From Bacteroidota bacterium (GTDB lineage: Bacteria; Bacteroidota; Bacteroidia; Bacteroidales; TTA-H9), in assembly GCA_003250395.1 (NCBI GenBank), contig QKGM01000007.1, forward strand, positions 95,827 to 159,826: a DNA stretch of 64,000 nucleotides. The letters run 5' to 3'. Below are positions 18,962 to 26,574 of this stretch, one piece after another. Position 1 is the stretch's first letter. Every line of letters begins with the position of its first letter. The notes beneath the pieces are model-generated. The model did not search any database, was not told where the DNA came from, and was given only the letters and a program-made list of their open reading frames with translations. Both the position numbers and the translations under genes were made by a program.

Positions 18962-19714
18962 TCAGGATGGATCGACAGTTGTCAAAAGGTTTTCCTCTCG
19001 TAATCGTGTGAGAGCTTTTTCTGAAGCTTGCTGTTCAGCTCCTTTGATCGAAAAATCCTGTCCCCGTCCGAAGACTTCACTATCAATGAGAGCATCAACA
19101 AGGTATAGTCTGTTATGGTTGGTTCCTGTTTCACCTGTTGTGTGAAAAGTAACATTTCGTTTTTCTCTTTGACCCCATTCAATCAACTTACTCTTGAAGT
19201 TAAAGTCAGTGCTCATAAGAGTTTCCATGTCAAAATAGACATTAATAATGCGTTGAATGATAATCTGACGAGTAAAGTTGTATCCCTTATCAAGGTAAAG
19301 AGCCCCTATAAATGCTTCAAAAGCGTCTCCGTTTATGGATCGCCATGTACTATGAAGTTCTGATCCGGCAGTAATGAAATTGTTAAGCCCTAGTTTTAAA
19401 CACAGCTTATTCAGTTGAGACCTACTGACAACCTTCGATCGCATTTCGGTGAGGAATCCTTCATCGCGAAGGGGAAATTTCTTAAACATGTAATCTGCCA
19501 CTACAGCATCAAGGATAGCATCTCCAAGGAACTCAAGTCTTTCGTTGCTGATTCGGCTTCCTCCTATTATTTCAGTAGCTGCTGAACGATGCCGGAATGC
19601 CAGTTTATACAAAAAAATATTTTCGGGATAGAACCCGAAAATATTTTTAAGTGTTCTGTACATTTCCCTGTCGCTTGAAAAACGTATCCGAATTTCTTTC
19701 AGCAGGTTAAACAT
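18962..19714 (-). CDS. rnc: Ribonuclease III
   Basis: Double-strand-specific endoribonuclease of 250 residues that processes rRNA precursors and structured mRNAs. The catalytic domain (about 15-165) carries the signature NERLEFLGDAILD near residue 57, with the metal-binding acidic residues, and the second acidic site in NGDAFEAFIGALYLDKG near residue 127. A double-stranded RNA-binding domain follows (about 172-245). It lies 8 bases after fabF, in the conserved acpP-fabF-rnc order. Confidence 0.96.
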   Translation of the reverse strand: MFNLLKEIRIRFSSDREMYRTLKNIFGFYPENIFLYKLAFRHRSAATEIIGGSRISNERLEFLGDAILDAVVADYMFKKFPLRDEGFLTEMRSKVVSRSQLNKLCLKLGLNNFITAGSELHSTWRSINGDAFEAFIGALYLDKGYNFTRQIIIQRIINVYFDMETLMSTDFNFKSKLIEWGQREKRNVTFHTTGETGTNHNRLYLVDALIDSEVFGRGQDFSIKGAEQQASEKALTRLREENLLTTVDPS

Positions 19715-19722
19715 TCAATAAT

Positions 19723-20976
19723 TTATACCTTAAACTTTTTAAAAGCAATCGAAGTATTATGTCCTCCAAAGCCAAATGTATTGCTCAGAGCAACATTTAC
19801 GACTCGTTCTTGGGCTTTATTTGCTGTAAGGTTCAACTTCTCATCAATTTCCGGATCCCGGTTGAAGAGGTTGATAGTTGGCGGGACAATGTCATTCTGA
19901 ATAGAAAGTACTGTTGCAATGGCTTCAACTGCACCAGTAGCCCCCAATAAGTGACCAGTCATTGATTTGGTCGCATTGATGTTGAGGGAATAAGCATGTT
20001 CTCCGAACAGCAGTTGAATTGCCTTGATTTCAGCAAGATCACCCTGAGGAGTCGAGGTGCCATGAGTATTTACATGATCAATATCGGTCAGCTTAAGCCC
20101 GGCATCTTCAACAGCTAAACGCATTGCATTTGCTGCACCAATTCCATCAGGATGAGGAGAAGTCATATGGTAAGCATCTGCTGAAAGACCAGCACCAACA
20201 ACTTCACAATATATCTTGGCTCCGCGAGCCAGAGCATGCTCCAGTTCCTCGAACACAAGAGCACCACCACCTTCACCGATCACAAAACCATCACGGTCCT
20301 GATCGAAAGGACGAGAAGCAGTAGCGGGATCATCATTACGGGTCGAAATGGCATGAAGGGCATTAAAGCCCCCGACACCAGCTTCATTTACAGCAGCTTC
20401 TGAGCCTCCAGAGATGAATACATCAGCTTTCCCCAGTCGAATGTAGTTAAATGCATCAGCCAGAGCGTTAGCTGATGATGCACAAGCCGATACGGTGGCA
20501 AAATTTGGGCCACGAAAACCATATTTAATTGATATATGGCCGGCTGTGATATCTGCAATCATTTTGGGGATAAAAAACGGGCTGAATCTTGGAGTCCCAT
20601 CACCTTTGGCGAAACTGGATACTTCATCCAGAAAAGTAACCAAGCCTCCTATCCCGGAAGCCCAAATAACACCGACGCGATCCAGGTCTATCTTTTCCAG
20701 ATCAATGTTACTATCATTTACGGCTTCCTCTGCTGCAGCAATTCCAAATTGCGCGAAAAGATCGTATTTACGAGCCTCTTTGCGATCGAAATACTTCAGC
20801 GGATCAAAATTTTTAACCTCACAGGCAAACTGACTTTTAAATTTGCTGCTGTCAAAACGGGTAATGGCTGCAGCGCCACTTATTCCATTGATCATAGCTT
20901 CCCATGTACTGGGAACATCATTGCCCAATGGAGTAAGTGCGCCTAAGCCTGTTACGACTACTCGTTTTAATTCCAT
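19723..20976 (-). CDS. fabF: Beta-ketoacyl-ACP synthase II
   Basis: Elongating condensing enzyme of type II fatty acid synthesis, 417 residues. The catalytic triad is visible: Cys165 in SACASSANA, one His in NTHGTSTPQGD (near 305) and one in TGHLLGATGA (near 342). It uses malonyl-ACP, and the carrier protein gene lies directly upstream in the same transcript (23-base gap). rnc follows after 8 bases. Confidence 0.97.
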   Translation of the reverse strand: MELKRVVVTGLGALTPLGNDVPSTWEAMINGISGAAAITRFDSSKFKSQFACEVKNFDPLKYFDRKEARKYDLFAQFGIAAAEEAVNDSNIDLEKIDLDRVGVIWASGIGGLVTFLDEVSSFAKGDGTPRFSPFFIPKMIADITAGHISIKYGFRGPNFATVSACASSANALADAFNYIRLGKADVFISGGSEAAVNEAGVGGFNALHAISTRNDDPATASRPFDQDRDGFVIGEGGGALVFEELEHALARGAKIYCEVVGAGLSADAYHMTSPHPDGIGAANAMRLAVEDAGLKLTDIDHVNTHGTSTPQGDLAEIKAIQLLFGEHAYSLNINATKSMTGHLLGATGAVEAIATVLSIQNDIVPPTINLFNRDPEIDEKLNLTANKAQERVVNVALSNTFGFGGHNTSIAFKKFKV

Positions 20977-20999
20977 TGAAAATCTGACTGGTGAGTGAC

Positions 21000-21236
21000 T
21001 TATTTCGTATTGTTCTCGATATAAGCGATAGCATCACCAACGGTGCCGATCTTTTCAGCCTGATCATCTGGAATGGCAATATTGAATTCTTTTTCAAATT
21101 CCATGATCAGCTCAACAGTGTCCAGAGAATCTGCACCAAGATCATTGGTGAAGCTTGCTTCAGGAGTAACTTCATTTTCGTCAACACCTAGCTTATCAAC
21201 AATGATAGCTTTTACACGTTTTGCAATGTCAGACAT
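21000..21236 (-). CDS. acpP: Acyl carrier protein
   Basis: Cytoplasmic carrier of growing acyl chains, 78 residues, acidic throughout. The phosphopantetheine attachment serine is Ser37 in [12 protein letters not shown] start at the ATG at 21236 ([11 protein letters not shown]), which matches family length. The frame is open a further 21 codons upstream, but that part ([11 protein letters not shown]) does not resemble ACP and overlaps the likely promoter. Confidence 0.97.
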   Translation of the reverse strand: MSDIAKRVKAIIVDKLGVDENEVTPEASFTNDLGADSLDTVELIMEFEKEFNIAIPDDQAEKIGTVGDAIAYIENNTK

Positions 21237-21264
21237 AGTTTTACATTTTTGGTTTAACAGGGTG

Positions 21265-21296
21265 CAAAGAAACAGATATTGCAAAATATATGCAAA
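21265..21296 (-). promoter_or_regulatory. Possible promoter of acpP-fabF-rnc
   Basis: On the minus strand TTTG (21293-21296), 20 bases, then TTTCTTTG (21265-21272). The spacing is right, but the -7 box has TT instead of TA. It is about 29 bases upstream of acpP. Confidence 0.4.
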
Positions 21297-21590
21297 CAAA
21301 AACTGTTAAAAAAGTCTAAAATCAAACATAAAGCTCTAAAGTAAAGAAGTATATGTGCTTTAACCATGTGGCTAAAATGGCTTTTTGTACAGGTTTTGCC
21401 ATCCTATTTAGTAAATGATGATACAAAATTGGGCTTTTTTCTTTCTGTTTCTCTTTTTTACCGTTTCGAGATTCAGGAAGGGAGCTGAAATATCATTACA
21501 GCGATTCAGTAAAACCTTTCCTATAATAGTGCCGGGGATTGCGTTCTGGCATGGTTCTTCATTAAATTACTTCTAATCTTAATTTAAACA
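21297..21590. other. Intergenic region upstream of acpP
   Basis: Roughly 300 AT-rich bases between the acpP promoter region and the DUF4252 gene's terminator. No open frame of note and no clear hairpin. Confidence 0.5.
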
Positions 21591-21623
21591 AAAGTCTTCC
21601 AGATAAATACATTGGAAGACTTT
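21584..21623 (-). terminator. Terminator of the sigma/anti-sigma/DUF4252 operon
   Basis: A perfect 10-base inverted repeat, AAAGTCTTCC (21591-21600) and GGAAGACTTT (21614-21623), with a 13-base loop. On the minus strand it is followed by TTTGTTT. It lies 84 bases after the DUF4252 stop. Confidence 0.65.
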
Positions 21624-21706
21624 AAGGCAGATGCCCATGATTAACCAAGATGAGAGATTACAATCTAGGTCATCCAGTTGATGATCCCGCCGGATATTTC
21701 TCTTTT

Positions 21707-22261
21707 CTAGTGTTTCTTAATTTTATTTAGCTTTTTTGCAGCGTGAATGTTCATTCTGCTTGCAAGGCGGCCAATCTGTTCGAGATCAACATCGCCGGTG
21801 ATACATAGGAATACTGTAGAATTCGGTTCTTTTACCAGTACAATAACCTCAGAGATGATTTTTCCACTCCGTCGGGTATAGACTAGCACATTTTCTTTGT
21901 TATCCTTAACCTCCATCAGCATAGTATAGGCAGGGCCAATGAGAGGTTTAACTTCGTTGTACAGATCAATAGCTCTGCGTTTTGAAAGGGATAGGTCAGT
22001 AGAATCGGTATTGACAGTGATGGCTTTGATTCCTGTTAATTTTGATGCAGCATTGATTAGTTCAGTGGCTTCATTTTTTCTGCCATCTTTATCCTCCATA
22101 TTGGCGAACAATTTGAACATCTCAGACGATATGTTGATAGTTGTGTAACCATCTTTACCGTTGTAGCGCTCAAAAAGTTTGTCCATAATAGTTTGAGAGC
22201 GAAGACCTGTTATTGACAGAAAAAGTAGAGATGTTAAAAAGGATAATTTAATTTTATTCAT
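21707..22261 (-). CDS. DUF4252 domain-containing exported protein
   Basis: A 184-residue protein with a signal peptide (LSFLTSLLFLSITGLRSQ, cleavage near residue 23). The pattern after it is that of DUF4252, a Bacteroidota family: a short strand (YTTINISSEMFKLFANM), a middle stretch with LTGIKAITVNT, and a C-terminal half with VYTRRSGKIISEVIVLV. The family's function is unknown. It is often found next to ECF sigma factors, as here, where it is the third gene after a sigma factor and a membrane anti-sigma candidate (46 bases downstream). I start at the second of two adjacent start codons because the first is GTG. Confidence 0.75.
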   Translation of the reverse strand: MNKIKLSFLTSLLFLSITGLRSQTIMDKLFERYNGKDGYTTINISSEMFKLFANMEDKDGRKNEATELINAASKLTGIKAITVNTDSTDLSLSKRRAIDLYNEVKPLIGPAYTMLMEVKDNKENVLVYTRRSGKIISEVIVLVKEPNSTVFLCITGDVDLEQIGRLASRMNIHAAKKLNKIKKH

Positions 22262-22307
22262 CACGTTACAGTTTTTTAAGTAATTTAATTAGATGCAATA
22301 TTTTGGT

Positions 22308-22916
22308 TTAAATCCCGGAATTCTCAAGAATTTGGTTTTCATCTTCCGCATCCAATGGAGGAAAGAGCATGGCTGTAACCTTGTTAAGCTTCGAAAAGGC
22401 ATCACCGACAGCCGCTAAAGCACCTCCTTTGGCGGAAATGTCAGTGGCTTGCGCAACATCTGCAACTGGGGTCAGTCCTTTATTTAGTGTGTTGGATACC
22501 ATGATTAACACATCAGACATTTCGCTGAAAGTTTTCAGATTCAATTCGTTCTGTTTGGCCAAAATTGTTTCATTCTTTTCATTATTCTTCTGAATACGCA
22601 TATAATTTATACTAAGCGCTACAAGAATTAAAGTAGCAGCAACAGATGTCCATATGTAAATGATACGACGGGGGCTCCTCATTTTATGTTGGGCTAAGTA
22701 TAATTTCATATTGGGTCGTTGTTTTTCTGGCGGACATACTGTTTGCATCTCGGCTGAATAGTAATCTAGCATGACTTTGTAATGAAGCAAATCACAAGGT
22801 ACTTCATTTTCAGAGAACCAGGTGCGGATTTGTCTTTCTTCATCAAGGGTGGTTTCTCCTTCTATATAACGTTGAAGCAATTTTTCAACTTCTACGCGAT
22901 TCAGTAGCAGATTCAT
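22308..22916 (-). CDS. Membrane anti-sigma factor candidate
   Basis: A 202-residue protein with an N-terminal cytoplasmic part (about 1-83, including LLQRYIEGETTLDEERQIRTWF, a pattern usual at the start of Bacteroidota anti-sigma factors), one membrane helix (about residues 88-106, YIWTSVAATLILVALSI) and a periplasmic tail. There is no obvious zinc motif. The ATG at 22916 lies inside the sigma gene (32-base overlap), implying translational coupling and fixed stoichiometry. A longer TTG start at 22934 is possible. It likely holds the adjacent sigma factor inactive at the membrane (inference from position and topology). Confidence 0.7.
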   Translation of the reverse strand: MNLLLNRVEVEKLLQRYIEGETTLDEERQIRTWFSENEVPCDLLHYKVMLDYYSAEMQTVCPPEKQRPNMKLYLAQHKMRSPRRIIYIWTSVAATLILVALSINYMRIQKNNEKNETILAKQNELNLKTFSEMSDVLIMVSNTLNKGLTPVADVAQATDISAKGGALAAVGDAFSKLNKVTAMLFPPLDAEDENQILENSGI

Positions 22917-23415
22917 AGTTATAGATTTTTTCAAGTTCTTCTTTTACTCGTTTACGGGCTCTGGACAAATTGACTCTGGCTGCATTGTGTGATTGTCCTG
23001 TTACGAATGCAATCTGTTCCATTTCTAAACCTTCAACATCCCTAAGGTGCATTACAATACGTTGTTGTTCTGGCAAAGAGTTAACTAGCCGTTGTATCCA
23101 GTTACGCATTTCAGAATGTTCAGTATACCTATCAGGTGTTACATGATCAGCGGATTCAAAATCTGCTTGTTCATTTGACCGGTATTTTGTAGCATGTGAT
23201 TTTAACCGATCGAGACAGAGGTTACGTATCACTGCCATAGCCATTGCCTCCATGTTTCTTACATCGTCGAGGTTAGTTTTTGACGACCAGAGTTTCAGAT
23301 AGGTGTCCTGAACTATGTCTAAGGCGTCATCACTATCAGCAAGAAAGCGGTTGGCCAGTCTGAACAATTTGTCTCGCAGAGGGAGCAACTTGTGGGTGTA
23401 TTCTTCAATGGTCAT
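22885..23415 (-). CDS. ECF-type RNA polymerase sigma factor
   Basis: A 176-residue sigma-70 family factor with regions 2 and 4 only. Region 2 (about 10-80) has DALDIVQDTYLKLW, and region 4 (about 110-165) has LPEQQRIVMHLRDVEGLEMEQIA and a helix-turn-helix with ARVNLSRARKRV. It heads the operon with the anti-sigma candidate and DUF4252 gene. The N-terminal MTIEEYTHKLLPLRDKLF matches Bacteroidota sigma-70 family proteins. Target promoters cannot be read here. Confidence 0.9.
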   Translation of the reverse strand: MTIEEYTHKLLPLRDKLFRLANRFLADSDDALDIVQDTYLKLWSSKTNLDDVRNMEAMAMAVIRNLCLDRLKSHATKYRSNEQADFESADHVTPDRYTEHSEMRNWIQRLVNSLPEQQRIVMHLRDVEGLEMEQIAFVTGQSHNAARVNLSRARKRVKEELEKIYNYESATESRRS

Positions 23416-23630
23416 ATAGCATTATTCGAATTAATGACGAATAAGTAAAATTAATATTACATTTTCAGTTTTTTGAAATGAAATAATTAGGGATAGAATA
23501 CTAGTTTGTTTAAGAATTAGTTCATGAAGTCGTTCAAATAGAATATGGCCAAATTATACGTTAACAGTTTATGATGTTGAATAATTCTTATTTAACGATC
23601 CTTGTACGGGTTCGATCCATTGTTTTTCCT

Positions 23631-23638
23631 TATTTTTG
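23631..23638 (+). promoter_or_regulatory. -7 element upstream of the peptide transporter
   Basis: TATTTTTG matches TAnnTTTG, 60 bases before the chosen ATG. The nearest upstream TTG is 26 bases away, which is wide. The box lies inside the longer TTG-initiated frame, supporting the downstream start. Confidence 0.4.
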
Positions 23639-23697
23639 CCAATCACGTATCGTGCAAACATTTCAATCGATCAAATTATTCACGTAAAACTCTGATT

Positions 23698-25383
23698 ATG
23701 TTAAAAGGACATCCAAAGGGATTGCTGGTAGCCTTCTTTGCCAACATGGGGGAGCGTTTTGGCTTCTACACCATGATGGCTATTTTGGTATTGTTTCTAC
23801 AGGCTAAATTCGGCCTAACAGGAGCGAATGCCGGAATCATTTATTCCATTTTTTATGCTTCTATTTACGCGCTGGCATTGGTTGGTGGCATTGTGGCTGA
23901 CAGGGTAGTAGGGTTGAAGCGCACTATCGCTTTTGGTATAGTAAGTATGGCAGTTGGATATGTTCTAATAGCTATCCCTACAGCTTCAACAACAGCTGGG
24001 CTTATACAGGCATGCGCAGGCTTATTTGTAATTGCATTTGGTAATGGCATGTTTAAAGGTAATTTGCAGGCAGTTGTTGGAAATTTGTATGAAGATCCTG
24101 CTTTTGCAAGCAAACGCGACTCAGCTTTCTCTATATTTTATATGGGGATTAATATTGGAGCGCTCTTCGCACCAACAGTAGCTATCAGTTTAAAAAAATA
24201 TGTTCTTGGCTTGTCTGATTTCGTTGACAAAGCTGAACTTCCTGCACTTTGCTGGAATGTAAAGAACGGGATGACGGGGGCTGCTGAAAAATTGACAGAG
24301 GTTGCCCACAACGCATATATTGGAGGAGTTTTACCAACAGATTTCAATGTTTTAACTTTTGCTGACCAATATATTAAGGCATTTTCAACAGGGTATAATT
24401 ACGCCTTTGGATTTGCTGCTTTCATGATGTTGATTTCGTTGGTTGTGTACTTTGCCTTTAACAACCTGTTGCGCCCTGGTTTTACTGTCGGGAAAAAAGA
24501 TGCTACAGGTACTGTATCTAATATCCCTGACATGCCTCGTGAAGAGGTTAGAGAACGGTTAACCGCCCTCTTTCTGGTTTTTGCCGTTGTAATTTTCTTT
24601 TGGATGTCTTTCCATCAAAATGGCCTTACGCTTACATTCTTTGCCCGGGACTATACGCAACGGGTTGTCGGGGCTGAAACTTTCTTCTGGTTTGATCTAT
24701 GGACTCTGCTACCTATGTTTGGTTCAGCTCTTGGTTTATACTTCCTTATCAGAAAGAGTTCAACTTTTTTACATAGGGGTCTTGGCCTTGTTGGTGCCAT
24801 TATACTTGCCTATCTATCCTATTACCGATTAGATGCGATGCCTGCCACTAATCTTTTCTCACCAGAGTTGTTTCAACATATGAATCCCTTTTTTATTGTT
24901 GCTTTGACTCCGGTTGCTGTCGCTATGTTCTCCTGGATGAATAAGAAAGGAATTGAACCGTCTGCTCCGAGGAAGATAGGTATAGGTATGATTTTGGCCG
25001 CATTGGGCTTCTTTGTAATGGTCATGGGATCATTGGGGCTCACTTCTCAACCTGATTTAGCAGGAAATCCAGTTCCTGATAATCAATTGGTCAGTCCGTA
25101 TTTATTGATCTCGACCTATTTTATTCTTACTATAGCTGAACTTTTCCTTAGCCCGATGGGAATCTCTTTTGTTTCCAAGGTTGCTCCTCCCAAATATAAA
25201 GGTACGATGCAGGGAGGATGGCTTGCAGCAACTGCAATTGGGAATCAGCTTCTATTTATTGGTGCTCTTTTTTATGGAAAACTAGAACTGTGGCAATTGT
25301 GGTCTTTCTTTGTAATTTGCTGTCTCTTGTCTGCTGGCTTTATCTTCTTCATGATGAAACGACTTGAAAAAACGGCCAGTTAA
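23698..25383 (+). CDS. Peptide MFS transporter (POT/PTR family)
   Basis: Inner-membrane proton-coupled oligopeptide transporter, 561 residues and about 12-14 hydrophobic helices. The family signature is in helix 1 (NMGERFGFYTMMAIL near residue 16, the ExxERFxYY region), and a second conserved stretch occurs near residue 138 (SAFSIFYMGINIGALFAP). I start at the ATG at 23698. A TTG 32 codons upstream gives an extension without similarity to the family and overlaps a promoter box. It is followed after 20 bases by its own terminator, so it is probably monocistronic. Likely substrates are di- and tripeptides. Confidence 0.92.
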   Translation: MLKGHPKGLLVAFFANMGERFGFYTMMAILVLFLQAKFGLTGANAGIIYSIFYASIYALALVGGIVADRVVGLKRTIAFGIVSMAVGYVLIAIPTASTTAGLIQACAGLFVIAFGNGMFKGNLQAVVGNLYEDPAFASKRDSAFSIFYMGINIGALFAPTVAISLKKYVLGLSDFVDKAELPALCWNVKNGMTGAAEKLTEVAHNAYIGGVLPTDFNVLTFADQYIKAFSTGYNYAFGFAAFMMLISLVVYFAFNNLLRPGFTVGKKDATGTVSNIPDMPREEVRERLTALFLVFAVVIFFWMSFHQNGLTLTFFARDYTQRVVGAETFFWFDLWTLLPMFGSALGLYFLIRKSSTFLHRGLGLVGAIILAYLSYYRLDAMPATNLFSPELFQHMNPFFIVALTPVAVAMFSWMNKKGIEPSAPRKIGIGMILAALGFFVMVMGSLGLTSQPDLAGNPVPDNQLVSPYLLISTYFILTIAELFLSPMGISFVSKVAPPKYKGTMQGGWLAATAIGNQLLFIGALFYGKLELWQLWSFFVICCLLSAGFIFFMMKRLEKTAS

Positions 25384-25402
25384 TATCTTGTAAATAGATT
25401 TT

Positions 25403-25433
25403 AAAAGGCTGCCAATTTCGGCAGCCTTTTTTA
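25403..25433 (+). terminator. Terminator of the peptide transporter gene
   Basis: Perfect 11-base stem AAAAGGCTGCC / GGCAGCCTTTT with a 6-base loop and trailing T residues, 20 bases after the stop codon. Confidence 0.9.
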
Positions 25434-25449
25434 TACTGAGAATGATGCT

Positions 25450-26406
25450 ATGAATTTTCCAGTATTCCCAGGGCAGAAGCGTTATAATTCATATAACGAA
25501 TACTTCAAACGAACTTTTGGCACCCGGATACAAAAACTATCAATTGATGCTGGATTTACATGTCCTAACCGTGACGGGACGAAAGCCTTCGGAGGATGTA
25601 CATTCTGCAACAATAATGCATTTAATCCTTCGTATTGTCAGGCTTCAAAAACTGTAACTCATCAGCTTGAAGAGGGAAAACAGTTTCATGCCTGGCGATA
25701 TAGACGCGCGATTAATTATTTGGCTTATTTTCAAGCCTTCAGTAATACAAATGCGCCAATAGCCAGACTTAAGAAATTGTACGATGAAGCTTTGAGTGTT
25801 CCCGGTATAATAGGCCTTGTGATTGGAACACGACCAGATTGTGTTGACGAAGAAAAACTGGATTACTTCGCTACTTTGGCCAAAAAGTACTACATCATCA
25901 TAGAATATGGAGTAGAGTCCTGCTATGATTTTACACTTTCAAAAATCAATCGAGGACACAGTTTTGAAGATGCTGTTAAAGCTATAGAGGCAACCACGCA
26001 ACGTGGAATAAAGACTGGAGCTCATTTAATACTTGGTTTACCTGGTGAGAGTCGGGAAATGATTTTAGATGAAGCTTCGATTGTATCAAAGTTGCCGCTT
26101 ACTACCATTAAGTTTCATCAATTACAGGTAATTCGCGGAACTTCAATGGAAAGGGATTATGCCATGCATCCTGAATGTTTTCAATTGTTTATTGTGAACG
26201 ATTATGTAGCACTCATGGTTGATTTTCTTGAACGGCTTAATCCTGAATTTGTTGTTGAAAGATTTTCAGGGGAGGCCCCTCCATCTTATGTCATAGCACC
26301 CGATTGGGGCTTGCTGAGATCTGATGAGGTAGCGCGCAAAATTGAAAAACTTCTTGAAGAAAGAAATACATGGCAAGGGAAGCTCTATAACAATGAAAGG
26401 ACTTGA
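25450..26406 (+). CDS. TIGR01212-family radical SAM protein
   Basis: A 318-residue radical SAM protein of the YhcC-like TIGR01212 group. The [4Fe-4S]-binding cysteines occur in the family spacing within CPNRDGTKAFGGC and the following TFC (residues about 38-53). The N-terminal KRYNSYNEYFKRTFG and the PDCVDEEKLDYF and LGLPGESREMI segments are typical. In E. coli a homologue lies beside gltBD, but the reaction is not established as far as I know. It starts 17 bases after the transporter's terminator, so it probably has its own promoter. Nothing in the neighbourhood points to a substrate. Confidence 0.85.
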   Translation: MNFPVFPGQKRYNSYNEYFKRTFGTRIQKLSIDAGFTCPNRDGTKAFGGCTFCNNNAFNPSYCQASKTVTHQLEEGKQFHAWRYRRAINYLAYFQAFSNTNAPIARLKKLYDEALSVPGIIGLVIGTRPDCVDEEKLDYFATLAKKYYIIIEYGVESCYDFTLSKINRGHSFEDAVKAIEATTQRGIKTGAHLILGLPGESREMILDEASIVSKLPLTTIKFHQLQVIRGTSMERDYAMHPECFQLFIVNDYVALMVDFLERLNPEFVVERFSGEAPPSYVIAPDWGLLRSDEVARKIEKLLEERNTWQGKLYNNERT

Positions 26407-26494
26407 TATAAAGGAGAAATAGGCATTTAGATCGTTGATATATTTGGCCGAGCAATATAAAAATATAAAAAAGCTGGGTTTTGTGAACAGGAAG

Positions 26495-26526
26495 TTGCCT
26501 TTTGTTTTATTTTTTGTTTAGTTTTG
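26495..26526 (+). promoter_or_regulatory. Promoter of the 810-residue T9SS protein gene
   Basis: TTG (26495-26497), 21 bases, TAGTTTTG (26519-26526): both elements match the Bacteroidota consensus, 48 bases before the ATG. Confidence 0.65.
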
Positions 26527-26574
26527 TGTATCGTTTACATTTTTTTCCAAATACTAACCTAAAAAAATCAAAAA

